Shown: positions 32,865 through 41,418 of the stretch, one piece after another
Layout of the letters: the number at the start of each line of letters is the position of its first letter
Position numbering within the stretch: position 1 is the first letter of the stretch
Assembly: GCA_019634595.1 (NCBI GenBank)
Contig: JAHCBC010000008.1
Location: 43,406 to 107,405, forward strand
Origin: Akkermansiaceae bacterium
Lineage (GTDB): Bacteria; Verrucomicrobiota; Verrucomicrobiia; Verrucomicrobiales; Akkermansiaceae
DNA length: 64,000 nt
Direction: 5' to 3'
Translations under genes and position numbers: made by a program
Notes under the pieces: model-generated
The model's database searches: none
What the model saw: the letters and a program-made list of their open reading frames with translations, nothing else
What the model was told of the DNA's origin: nothing

Positions 32865-33647
32865 ATGAAATCCAGAATCATTTTCATCCACGGCATGTTC
32901 CTCACGGTAAAATCCTGGTCCGATTGGATGGGGTATTTCCAATCGGCGGGCTACGATGTGGAAGCCATCGCCTGGCCCTTGCATGACGCCGAGCCGGCCC
33001 AACTGCGGGCAAATCCTCCGGCGGGGCTGGGGAAACTGACGCTTAAGGACCTTCATGGATACTACGGCGATGTTTTCCGGCAGGAGGCTGAACCGCCCAT
33101 TGTCATCGGTCATTCCCTCGGGGGACTGCTCGCCCAAAAGCTTCTCGCTGACAATCTGGTCTCCGCTGCCATCGGGATCTGTTCCGTTGCCCCCAACCGG
33201 ATGCTGGCCTTTGATTGGGGATTCCTACGCAACAGCGCCTCCATCACCAATCCGTTCGCAGGTGACGATCCTTATGAGATGACACCGGAGGGGTTCCATC
33301 AGAATTTCGCGAACACGCTTTCCGAAGCCGAAAGCAATGCCGCGTTCGAAGCATACGCGGTCCATGAGAGCCGCCAAGTGCTCCGGGACATCATGGGCGA
33401 CGAAGGTCAGATCGATCTCAAGGCACCGCATGCGCCGCTTCTCCTGATTGGCGCGGAAAAGGACGAGATCATTCCGGCCTCATTGGTGCGGCGGAACGCG
33501 CATGCCTACGAGGATGAGCGCTCACACCATGAGTATGCCGAATTCACCGGCCGCGATCACTTCATCTGTGGCGCGCCCGGCTGGGAGGAAGTCGCCGCGA
33601 AGATCGAAAACTGGCTGGCGGGCCATCTTTCCGCCCTCCGCTCCTAA
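32865..33647 (+). CDS. Alpha/beta hydrolase
   Basis: 260 residues from the ATG at 32865, preceded by AGGGAGGGGG, a strong ribosome site. The fold markers are IIFIHGMFLTVKSWSDWMGYF (oxyanion HG), nucleophile elbow VIGHSLGGLLAQKL with Ser, the Asp region LLLIGAEKDEIIP and the terminal His in GRDHFICG. No signal peptide. The substrate is unknown. The wording of the N-terminus suggests the short-chain esterase/lipase-like members seen beside alcohol dehydrogenases. It is followed 20 bp later by the zinc ADH gene and probably lies in an operon with it and the next SDR. Confidence 0.9.
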   Translation: MKSRIIFIHGMFLTVKSWSDWMGYFQSAGYDVEAIAWPLHDAEPAQLRANPPAGLGKLTLKDLHGYYGDVFRQEAEPPIVIGHSLGGLLAQKLLADNLVSAAIGICSVAPNRMLAFDWGFLRNSASITNPFAGDDPYEMTPEGFHQNFANTLSEAESNAAFEAYAVHESRQVLRDIMGDEGQIDLKAPHAPLLLIGAEKDEIIPASLVRRNAHAYEDERSHHEYAEFTGRDHFICGAPGWEEVAAKIENWLAGHLSALRS

Positions 33648-33667
33648 CCAAACAACCATCATTCAAA

Positions 33668-34921
33668 ATGAAAGCTCTCTGTTGGCATGGCAAAGGTGAC
33701 GTCCGGGTCGATAACGTCCCCGATCCCACCATCCTCGACCCGAAGGACATCATCATCCAGGTGAGCGCATCCGGGATCTGCGGTTCGGACCTCCACCTTT
33801 ACGACGGCCTCATGCCGACCATGGAGGCCGGGGACATCATCGGTCACGAGCCGATGGGAATCGTCGTTGAGATCGGTTCGGAGGTGAAGAAGTTCCGGAA
33901 GGGGGACCGTGTGGTCGTTCCGTTTGTCATCGCCTGCGGTTGCTGCTTCTTCTGCCAGAAGCAACTGTACTCCGCGTGTGACACCACCAATCCGGGTGCC
34001 GATCTGGCGAAGGTGGCGATGGGGCATGCCCCCGCCGGTCTTTTCGGTTACTCAGGACTGCTGGGCCGCTATCCTGGCGGCCAGGCCGAGTATCTCCGGG
34101 TGCCCCACGCGGATGTGGGACCGATCAAGATCGAGTCCAGTCTTTCGGACGAGCAGGTGGTTTTCCTCTCCGACATCTTTCCCACCGGATACATGGCAGC
34201 GGAGAATGCGGGCATCGAACCCGGAGATACTGTTGCGATATGGGGATGCGGCCCGGTCGGACAATTTGCCATCCAGTGTGCCTGGATGTTTGGCGCCGGC
34301 CGGGTGATCGCGATCGACCGCGTTCCGGAGCGTCTTGAAATGGCGCGCACCCATGGACGGGCGGAGATCCTGAACTTTGAGAAAGATGAGATCCACGACC
34401 GCCTCATCGAGATGACCGGTGGCAGGGGGCCGGACCGCTGCATTGATGCGGTGGGGGCCGAGGCACACGGCACAGGCTCGCTGGATGCGGTGATCGACCG
34501 TGCGAAGCAGGCCGTCAATCTTTCCATGGACCGCCCCCACGTTCTGAGGCAGGCCATCATGGCGTGCCGGAAGGCTGGCACCCTGTCGGTCCCGGGGGTC
34601 TACATCGGTTTGCTCGACAAGATTCCTTTCGGAGCGTTGGTCAACAAGGGACTCACCGTGAAAACGGGCCAGACCCACGTGCAGCGCTATCTGCAGCCTT
34701 TGCTGGAGAAGATCGAATGTGGCGAAATCGATCCCTCGTTCGTCATCACCCATAGGATCGCCTTGGAGGATGCGCCGGATGCCTATGAGAAATTCCGGAC
34801 GAAGTCCGATGGCTGCATCAAGGTGGTCATCAAGCCCGGACTGCCGCCGGAAAGGAATCTGATGGCAGAGCATGCCGTTCAGGAAGAACCGCAACTGGTG
34901 GCCGCGCCCGGCGGAGCCTGA
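33668..34921 (+). CDS. Zinc-dependent alcohol dehydrogenase (MDR family)
   Basis: 417 residues. The catalytic zinc Cys lies in SASGICGSDLHLYDG (Cys38), with IGHEPMGIVVEIG next. The structural zinc loop CGCCFFCQKQLYSAC has all four Cys. The NAD(P)-binding GCGPVGQFAIQCA follows near residue 190. Length and spacing resemble the long MDR group that includes glutathione-independent formaldehyde dehydrogenase-like enzymes, with the extra segment DAVGAEAHGTGSLDAVID. The final about 25 residues (PERNLMAEHAVQEEPQLV) are an unrelated tail. It oxidises an unknown alcohol or aldehyde. It sits in a run with the alpha/beta hydrolase and an SDR, suggesting a detoxification or carbonyl-handling unit. Confidence 0.93.
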   Translation: MKALCWHGKGDVRVDNVPDPTILDPKDIIIQVSASGICGSDLHLYDGLMPTMEAGDIIGHEPMGIVVEIGSEVKKFRKGDRVVVPFVIACGCCFFCQKQLYSACDTTNPGADLAKVAMGHAPAGLFGYSGLLGRYPGGQAEYLRVPHADVGPIKIESSLSDEQVVFLSDIFPTGYMAAENAGIEPGDTVAIWGCGPVGQFAIQCAWMFGAGRVIAIDRVPERLEMARTHGRAEILNFEKDEIHDRLIEMTGGRGPDRCIDAVGAEAHGTGSLDAVIDRAKQAVNLSMDRPHVLRQAIMACRKAGTLSVPGVYIGLLDKIPFGALVNKGLTVKTGQTHVQRYLQPLLEKIECGEIDPSFVITHRIALEDAPDAYEKFRTKSDGCIKVVIKPGLPPERNLMAEHAVQEEPQLVAAPGGA

Positions 34922-34953
34922 ATCACCAACTAACCGAACCTAGAATCCCGACA

Positions 34954-35805
34954 ATGGATCCCCAGAACCAAATCACCCTGATCACCGGCTGCACCAGTGG
35001 CATTGGCATGCACCTCGCGCACCAGTTCGCGAAGCACGGCCATCCGCTGATCCTGGTCGCACCCGTGGAGCAGGAACTGCAGCAGCTTAGGACCGAGTTG
35101 ACCGCCATCTATGGCATCTCGGTCGAGATCATAGCCAAGGATCTTGAGATCCCGACAGCTGCCCGTGAGATCTACGATGATCTCCACCAGCGGGGCATCC
35201 ACGTGGACATCCTGGTGAACAATGCGGGTCATGGCTACCACGGGGCCTGGTGGCAGCAGTCGATTGATAAGGATCTGTCGATGGTTTGCCTGAACATCGA
35301 GGCGGTTCTGCGTCTGTCGAAACTCTTCGTGCCAAGGATGGTGGCTCGGGGTCGTGGAATTCTCTTCACCACGGCCTCGGTCGCCGGGTTCGAACCCGGT
35401 CCGACCATGGCGGTTTATCATGCTACGAAGGCATTCGTGCTGTCGTGGAGCGAAGCGCTTTCCGTGGAACTGGAGAACACCGGTGTCCAGGTGACGGCGC
35501 TTTGCCCCGGAGCTACGGACACGGATTTCTTCCCGAAGGCTGGCATGGAAGAAGCAAGGATCTTCCAGGAAGGAAATCTCATGGCTCCGCAGGATGTCGC
35601 GGAGGCCGGTTACAAAGGGATGGCGGATGGGGATCTCATCATCATTCCCGGGGTGATCAACAAGGCCATGGTCCAGGGCCGCCGCATCCTGACTGAAAAG
35701 GCACAGGCCAACCTGAATGCGAAAATGTATGAGGAACTCCCGGCAGCCGACCACAAGCGCAACCGCGGGGACATCGAGAACAAGGACGTTCAGCAAAAGC
35801 GGTGA
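34954..35805 (+). CDS. SDR family oxidoreductase
   Basis: 283 residues. TLITGCTSGIGMHLAHQFAK (TGxxxGIG), LVNNAGHGYHG (NNAG), catalytic Ser in GILFTTASVAGFEP, YHATK (YxxxK) and CPGATDTDFF give a complete classical SDR. The C-terminal 50 residues (LPAADHKRNRGDIENKDV) are charged and outside the fold. It is the second SDR of the island and only distantly similar to the one at 26216, so not a recent duplication. It lies 32 bp after the zinc ADH and is likely co-transcribed. Confidence 0.93.
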   Translation: MDPQNQITLITGCTSGIGMHLAHQFAKHGHPLILVAPVEQELQQLRTELTAIYGISVEIIAKDLEIPTAAREIYDDLHQRGIHVDILVNNAGHGYHGAWWQQSIDKDLSMVCLNIEAVLRLSKLFVPRMVARGRGILFTTASVAGFEPGPTMAVYHATKAFVLSWSEALSVELENTGVQVTALCPGATDTDFFPKAGMEEARIFQEGNLMAPQDVAEAGYKGMADGDLIIIPGVINKAMVQGRRILTEKAQANLNAKMYEELPAADHKRNRGDIENKDVQQKR

Positions 35806-35883
35806 TGGCGAATGACCGGTATGAAGTGAGATTGAACGGTATTTCCGTTTGCGGCCGGTCAGGTCTGGCGGACTTTGATGATT

Positions 35884-36075
35884 ATGAACCCGGACGATAC
35901 AAAACATGGTGCTGAGGTCAGGCCGCCTGCCGAACCCGCGAAGGTGGAGGTGAGAGAGGTCGATCAGGACCTGTCCTACGACAAAGGTGCGAAGCTGGAT
36001 TCCGCGGCTTTGCACCAGTCGGAAGTCAATGCGCCTGAACATTCCGAGGTGGTCGAGCCAAAGGCCGACGACTGA
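35884..36075 (+). CDS. Small acidic hypothetical protein
   Basis: 63 residues from the ATG at 35884; an ATG at 35878 is also in frame. The composition is hydrophilic and Glu/Asp/Lys-rich (VRPPAEPAKVEVREVDQDLS, SEVNAPEHSEVVEPKADD), which suggests a disordered protein. No family was recognised. It lies 78 bp after the SDR gene and is convergent with the FAD/NAD(P) gene. Confidence 0.45.
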   Translation: MNPDDTKHGAEVRPPAEPAKVEVREVDQDLSYDKGAKLDSAALHQSEVNAPEHSEVVEPKADD

Positions 36076-36137
36076 GCGTCGGAAGTAGGGCAGGGCAGCT
36101 TGCCTCAGACGATGGGTGAGGCCGGGGATGTGCTGCT

Positions 36138-37883
36138 TCACCCATGCCTCATCCACCCCTCGATGAGGATGCGGGCTGTTTCATTGCACGCCTGGAGGCC
36201 ATAGGAATAAGGACGCAGACCGGTGGTCAGCGGAAAGGAGATGTCATGCAGCCTGGGATCCGGCCTGCCGTCCGCGCGGACAAGACGGTAGAAAGGATCG
36301 ATGTCCAGTCCGCCGATCCGATAGGCGGGCCTGCCGTCCTCTCCGGTGCATAGCTTCTCCTGCTTCTTTCCGGGCACCTCTTCCGCTTCCGCCGGATCGG
36401 CGAACGATGAGCGGGCTTCGCGGGCATCTCCGGCCCGGACGAGGGATGGGAACGGATAGTCGGAGAGTTCCAGTGGCTTCTGGCCGCCGCAGTCGATGAA
36501 CATCCGGTAGTCGATGATGGCGTCCTTTCTCCCTCCTGAAACGACAATCCGCGTGCTGTCCGCATGCGGCTGCTCCTCCGCCACCTCCACACGCCCCTCC
36601 ATCATCTCCAGTTTTCCGGCATCGTGGAGCGCCAGCAGGACCTCGCCTGATTCCAAGGGCATCGCTGCGACGACGTTCATCAGGAATGGCATGACCTCAC
36701 CGGAAAGCCTGATGTGATCCTCCGCCGGCAGGAGCTCCGCATGGAAGTTCAGGGTGTACATCAGGTCGTCCATGTATTCCTTCCAGTGGACGGGCTGGTC
36801 ATTCTCCACTGAGATTCTCGCTTCTTCCATTTCATGCCGCATGCCCGCGAACGGATCCGCGTAATCGTGCTCATCCGTCATCTTCTCCACGAAATCCCGG
36901 AGCCGGAAATCCGGAGCCGAAAGCAGATCCACCATATCCGGCATGCCGTCCTTTTGGAAAGCGCGCAGCAATGCGGGGCGGCAAACCTTGTCGAAGTATC
37001 GCTCCAGGCGCAGGAAACCCTGCGCGTCCACCAAAGCCAGCAGTCCTTCCAGACTGACGTGCCGGTGGATTTCCCGCATCGCTTCCTCTTGGGCGAACTG
37101 CAGGTGCGGGAGGAGGCCTTCCGCGGAGTGCATGATGATCCTGAAGTCCTCCGTCCCCGGAGCGGCGGCGTAGGTCAGAACTCCATCGTCATTCCGCGAG
37201 AAGCTGCCGTGGAGATGGGCGAGGGTGTTCACCACGTCGAAGGCACTGAGGGAGGCTCCCAGCGTGCCGACGGCGAAGTTGAGCAACCCGCCCTTTTCCG
37301 GCACCAGCTTGTGGATGGGCCATGGGGAGCTGTAGTAGCCTGCGGCGGGTTTGTCCTTGTTCGGCCAGTGGTGCCCGGTGGCGACCACAACACGGTCAAA
37401 GCGGTGTTCGGCACCTTCTCCCGTCACAAGGGTGATTCCGCCGCCCGCCTCGGCACGGATGTCCGAGATCCTGCAACCGGGGAACTCATGGATCTCCACA
37501 CCCGCCTCCCGCAACCGTTCCACCAGCACCCGATACTGGACTTGGAAGTAACGTCCCAAGGCCAGCCGTGGATAAACCGCCTCCTCATAGACCGGAGGTT
37601 CGACACCCAGTTCCTCCAGCGTGGAGGGTAGTTGGGATCGCAACCAATCCGCGAAGGACTGAGGAAGCTCGGGAAGTTCCTCCGACGAAATGTTGGAACG
37701 GCTGTGGATGTTGGTCGTTTCCGGACTGTAGGGCATTCCTGTGCCCATGATGTGGCTTTTCTCAAAGATGGAGATCCGCCGTGGAGGGCTCTGGAGCTGG
37801 TGGAGGCGATCCAGCAGATTCTTGAGAAAGTAGAGGGCCGACGGGCCGCTTCCGATGACGCCTGACGATGATCTTCCGCTCAT
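36138..37883 (-). CDS. FAD/NAD(P)-binding protein
   Basis: 581 residues from MSGRSSSGVIGSGPSALYFL; an ATG six codons upstream is also possible. The N-terminal dinucleotide motif GVIGSGPSALYFLKNLL, then RRISIFEKSHIMGTGMPYSP, and the middle FDRVVVATGHHWPN match the FAD-NAD(P)-binding (Pfam NAD_binding_9-like) family. The C-terminal FIDCGGQKPLELSDYPFPSL and TTGLRPYSYGLQACNETARILIEGW complete it. Family members are large putative flavoproteins of unknown substrate, some linked to amino-acid or hydroxylase pathways. It stands alone on this strand, convergent with the small acidic protein and divergent from MOSC. Confidence 0.8.
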   Translation of the reverse strand: MSGRSSSGVIGSGPSALYFLKNLLDRLHQLQSPPRRISIFEKSHIMGTGMPYSPETTNIHSRSNISSEELPELPQSFADWLRSQLPSTLEELGVEPPVYEEAVYPRLALGRYFQVQYRVLVERLREAGVEIHEFPGCRISDIRAEAGGGITLVTGEGAEHRFDRVVVATGHHWPNKDKPAAGYYSSPWPIHKLVPEKGGLLNFAVGTLGASLSAFDVVNTLAHLHGSFSRNDDGVLTYAAAPGTEDFRIIMHSAEGLLPHLQFAQEEAMREIHRHVSLEGLLALVDAQGFLRLERYFDKVCRPALLRAFQKDGMPDMVDLLSAPDFRLRDFVEKMTDEHDYADPFAGMRHEMEEARISVENDQPVHWKEYMDDLMYTLNFHAELLPAEDHIRLSGEVMPFLMNVVAAMPLESGEVLLALHDAGKLEMMEGRVEVAEEQPHADSTRIVVSGGRKDAIIDYRMFIDCGGQKPLELSDYPFPSLVRAGDAREARSSFADPAEAEEVPGKKQEKLCTGEDGRPAYRIGGLDIDPFYRLVRADGRPDPRLHDISFPLTTGLRPYSYGLQACNETARILIEGWMRHG

Positions 37884-37991
37884 GGGTGGGTGCTCCGCCA
37901 CACTCCGACGGATCGTGAGCCGATCAAGTGAGCCTATGGATTTTGATCGGTTTTTTTCCGGGCTGATGACGTGCAGGCATTACATTGCGGG

Positions 37992-38498
37992 ATGACAGCC
38001 GCAGAGGAAGGATTCGCCGGAGTGTGGGATCAGGTGAAGCTGAAGAAGATCTATATCTCCGGCGGCCATGACTACTGGGGCAGGCAGGGCGCGGGCCGCC
38101 TGCAGAACGGCATCCGTGATGTGGAAGAGGTGGAGTGCGTGGCGGGGAAGGGCCTCGTGGGCGACCGCTACTTCGGCTACCGGCAGGACTTCAAGGGACA
38201 GGTCACCTTTTTCGAGGAAGAGGTGGTGGAGGAAATCCGCGGTCACTTCAAGTTGCCGAAGCTGCCCGCTTCCGTCTTCCGGAGAAATCTCGTCGTTTCC
38301 GGTGTGCGGTTGGGCGAATGGTTGGGGAAGCGGTTCGTGTTCCAGGGGATCGAGTTCGAGGGCAGCCAGGAGTGCAGGCCCTGTCACTGGATGGACCGCG
38401 TGGTCGAGGATAGGACGGAACGCTTCATGAAAGAGGGCTTCCGTGGAGGATTGCGGGCGAAGGTGATTTCCGGCGGGCTGCTGAAAGTCCAAGCATAA
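37992..38498 (+). CDS. MOSC domain protein
   Basis: 168 residues from the ATG at 37992. The layout is VKLKKIYISGGHDYWGRQGA, GLVGDRYFGYRQDFKGQVTFFEEEV, FRRNLVVSGVRLGEWLGKRF and QECRPCHWMDRVVEDRT, which contains the conserved C-terminal Cys of the MOSC fold. MOSC domains handle sulfur for molybdenum cofactor enzymes or act as stand-alone N-hydroxylated-compound reductase parts (YiiM type). No molybdoenzyme gene is nearby, so the target is unknown. The alternative earlier start at 37971 lacks support. Confidence 0.85.
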   Translation: MTAAEEGFAGVWDQVKLKKIYISGGHDYWGRQGAGRLQNGIRDVEEVECVAGKGLVGDRYFGYRQDFKGQVTFFEEEVVEEIRGHFKLPKLPASVFRRNLVVSGVRLGEWLGKRFVFQGIEFEGSQECRPCHWMDRVVEDRTERFMKEGFRGGLRAKVISGGLLKVQA

Positions 38499-38741
38499 AG
38501 GTGATCCGGCATGGCGCCACGGCATATCTGAAACTGTGCCGGGAGGATGTTGGATTTTATCTATGTGGGTTTTCGGAAATGTTGCGGATCTTGGTCTCTT
38601 CTCCGGGACTTGACCCCGGAGGAGCGTGGAAAAGGCTGGCGGCCCCGTGTCCTCGTAGTAGCATCGCGCCACTTATTGCACAGCATCGCACCCGCGGTGC
38701 TCCCAGGGCGGCATGATCCGATTAACGGACTCATTGCGCCC

Positions 38742-38984
38742 ATGGACCAGACCCCTGACGATTTTCGCTTCCTTCCAGGCCAGCCTTCTCATGAGAGGCA
38801 GTGGAAAAGGGATTTCTCTTTTTTGATCAAGGAACTCAAACGGCTATATCCTGACAAGTCGTCGTCGAAAATCCATCTGGCGTTGGAACAGGCACTGGAG
38901 GAATTTGCGCCTTCCATGGGCAGAACCGCCGTCCGCCGCCGGGTCAGAAGGATCCTTGATAGCGGCACCGCGGAAAGTGGGTGA
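38742..38984 (+). CDS. Small basic hypothetical protein
   Basis: 80 residues from the ATG at 38742 (MDQTPDDFRFLPGQPSHERQW). The body is helical and basic (FLIKELKRLYPDKSSSKIHLALEQALEE, TAVRRRVRRILDS). The composition suggests nucleic-acid or acidic-protein binding, but no family was recognised. The open frame continues upstream to 38547 without a better start. The 240 bp after MOSC contain a CTCCGGG / CCCGGAG inverted repeat near 38605. Confidence 0.45.
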   Translation: MDQTPDDFRFLPGQPSHERQWKRDFSFLIKELKRLYPDKSSSKIHLALEQALEEFAPSMGRTAVRRRVRRILDSGTAESG

Positions 38985-39097
38985 CAGAGGAAATCCTGGG
39001 ACTAGGAGCGATGGGTGGACCGAACATGGCATTTTTATTGCAGGTAGGCAGTGCATCCGAAATGGGGGAACTTTTACCGAAGCCACTCATCCAACTC

Positions 39098-39337
39098 ATG
39101 AAAATCCAACCGAAATCAATGCTGCCGCTGCTGGCGGGTATCTCCCTTTCCATCGTGTCCTGTGATCAGGAAGCGGCTTCTCCTCCCCCTACACGAGCGG
39201 ACGGAAACCCGGCTCCGGACATCCGCCGTGATCGTCGTGACGCCCCGGCCACCGCCCCCACCGCAGAAGGATCCGGCACCAGGTCCGACTACAAGCCGAC
39301 CACGGGTCAGGGCGGCAGGCAGGAAACAGGGCAGTGA
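39098..39337 (+). CDS. Small putative lipoprotein
   Basis: 79 residues. MKIQPKSMLPLLAGISLSIVSCDQE is a lipoprotein signal peptide with lipobox IVSC, so the mature protein would be lipid-anchored at Cys. The mature part is short, Pro/Arg/Asp-rich and low in complexity (PPPTRADGNPAPDIRRDRRD), probably disordered. No family was recognised. It lies upstream of the AarF-type kinase gene by 172 bp. Confidence 0.5.
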   Translation: MKIQPKSMLPLLAGISLSIVSCDQEAASPPPTRADGNPAPDIRRDRRDAPATAPTAEGSGTRSDYKPTTGQGGRQETGQ

Positions 39338-39509
39338 TTTCCAGCTGTTCCGGCTCGCCAGACGGTGGGCCATAATGCCCCGCCCATATTGCATTTCGCC
39401 AACCTACGCGAAGTTTGCGGTCCGCGTTTTCTCATCATTTGGGAAAAATCCGCGTGCCCCGGGCCTAACAGATCCGGCACGGCAAATGCGATGCATGCAT
39501 CTTACTGCC

Positions 39510-41147
39510 ATGAAAATCTCACCCTCCCACCTCCGTCGCTACAAGGATGTCGCCCGTCTGTTTTTAAAGTATGGGAATGCGGATCTGGTGAACGCGGGCG
39601 GTTTTGGCGGCGGTGACGTGGAACTCCCGGAGGCCCGGAAGGACGCGAAGGATCTCGCCGTGGATCTGGAAAAGCTCGGCCCGACCTTTGTCAAAATAGG
39701 CCAACTCCTTTCCACAAGGAGCGACCTGCTTCCGCCGGTTTACCTCGACGCGCTGAGCCGCCTTCAGGACAAGGTGGAACCGGTCCCGGCGGAAGAGATC
39801 GAGGCGGTGATCAGCGAACAGCTTGGCGTGCGGATCTCGAAGGCGTTCGCGAGCTTTGACAGGACGCCCGTGGGTTCGGCCTCGCTTGGGCAAGTCCACC
39901 GTGCGGTGCTGCGGGAGGGCAGGGAGGTGGCGGTCAAGGTGCAGCGCCCCGGCGTCCGGAAGGAGATCCTGGCGGATCTGGATAGCCTGCAGGAAGTGGC
40001 GGACTTCCTGGATGAACACACCGACTTTGGCAGGAAATATCATACCGGCCGTTTGCTGGGAGAGTTCCGTGACACGCTTTTGAGGGAACTGGACTACCAC
40101 AAGGAGGCCAGAAACCTGATGGAGCTGAAGCGCAACCTCTCTGAATTCAGTGAACTGGTGCTTCCTGAAGTCGTGGATAGCTACTCTTCCTCGATGGTTC
40201 TGACGATGGACTACCTCCCGGGAACAAAGGTCACGGATCTCGCCGGGCCGGTGCTTCTGGACATCGATGGCGGGAAGCTGGCAGATGAAGTCTTCCGGGC
40301 CTACCTGAAGCAGATACTGGTCGATGGGTTTTTCCATGCGGATCCTCATCCTGGCAACCTGCTGCTGACACCCGATCGTAGGATTGCCATCCTGGATCTC
40401 GGCATGGTCGGGCGGATCAATGCCCGCGTCCGGGACCAGTTGGTGCATCTGCTTGCCGGTATCAGCCAAGGAGACGGGACACAGGTGGCGGAGGCTGCGC
40501 TACGCTTGGGCGAAGCCGAAGATCCTGAAATTGACCGCCGCCAGTTCATCAATTCGATCGAAACCATTTTGGGGGAGTCGAAGGACTCGAAGCTGGTGGA
40601 TCTACAGATCGGCGGGATCGTGCTGCTCATCATGCAGGCCTGCGCCTCCGCGGGCATCCGCATCCCCGGGGAGATCAGCTTGCTGGGCAAGACCCTGATG
40701 AACCTTGACCGGCTGGGGATCGCGCTGTCACCCCAATTCGATCCCCAGGCGGCCATCCGCAGGAATCTGGAAGCGCTTTCTACCTCACGTCTCAAAGACA
40801 GCTTCTCGATCGCCGGTATCCTCGGTTCGCTCTCGGAAACAAAGGATTTCCTCACCAAACTCCCACGCCGCGTGAATGAGATCACCGAGCTGGTGGCGAC
40901 CAACCGGCTGCGGGTGAAAGTCGATTCCATCGACGAGCACAAGCTGATGCTGGGTTTCCAGAAGATCGCCAACCGGATCACGATGGGTCTTTTGCTTTCC
41001 GCATTCATCGTCGGTTCTTCGATGCTTGCCAGGGTCGAGACCACGTTCCGGATCTTCGGCTATCCGGGGTTGGCGATGGTATTCTTCTTCATCGCGGCGG
41101 TCGGAGCCCTATGGCTGATGCTTCAGATTCTGGTGAAGGATGAATGA
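39510..41147 (+). CDS. AarF/ABC1/UbiB-family atypical kinase
   Basis: 545 residues from the ATG at 39510; the open frame extends to 39162 but the family start is here. Family motifs: KxGQ in FVKIGQLLSTR (62-70), the Ala-rich loop replacement VGSASLGQVHRA (121-132), Lys143 in VAVKVQRPG, the catalytic-type HADPHPGNLL and the DFG-like LDLGMVG. Two C-terminal hydrophobic segments (ITMGLLLSAFIVGSSMLA, LAMVFFFIAAVGALWLML) anchor it in the membrane. UbiB/COQ8 proteins act as ATPases in isoprenoid-quinone biosynthesis. Here the gene is in island cargo rather than with ubi/men genes, so an accessory role is likely. Confidence 0.92.
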   Translation: MKISPSHLRRYKDVARLFLKYGNADLVNAGGFGGGDVELPEARKDAKDLAVDLEKLGPTFVKIGQLLSTRSDLLPPVYLDALSRLQDKVEPVPAEEIEAVISEQLGVRISKAFASFDRTPVGSASLGQVHRAVLREGREVAVKVQRPGVRKEILADLDSLQEVADFLDEHTDFGRKYHTGRLLGEFRDTLLRELDYHKEARNLMELKRNLSEFSELVLPEVVDSYSSSMVLTMDYLPGTKVTDLAGPVLLDIDGGKLADEVFRAYLKQILVDGFFHADPHPGNLLLTPDRRIAILDLGMVGRINARVRDQLVHLLAGISQGDGTQVAEAALRLGEAEDPEIDRRQFINSIETILGESKDSKLVDLQIGGIVLLIMQACASAGIRIPGEISLLGKTLMNLDRLGIALSPQFDPQAAIRRNLEALSTSRLKDSFSIAGILGSLSETKDFLTKLPRRVNEITELVATNRLRVKVDSIDEHKLMLGFQKIANRITMGLLLSAFIVGSSMLARVETTFRIFGYPGLAMVFFFIAAVGALWLMLQILVKDE

Positions 41148-41418
41148 TCCTGTCACCGCATCGATGGAGACGTCGGAGCATTGGATTCCGAAGTGCAAAA
41201 CGCGGTGCGAACCGTGGACTTTGCGCCCTGCCTCGGCTGGCATGTGATGGGAATCGAGCAACGGCCTGCCGGAGGCACCCCGCTGACAGCGGCGTGGAAG
41301 CTGCTGGAGGACGGCTGGCGAAGACGGGGAATGGCTTGAAGGCTCACCAAGTTTTCGGCCTGGATCCAGCGATGAACCGTTTCCGGCTACGCCGCCAGCC
41401 AAATACAACCCCAACAGA

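Noticed and set aside
41148..41339. 63-codon in-frame extension after the AarF-kinase stop, possible UGA readthrough
   Set aside because: Open frames of this length are common at this GC content and the sequence matches no known C-terminus.
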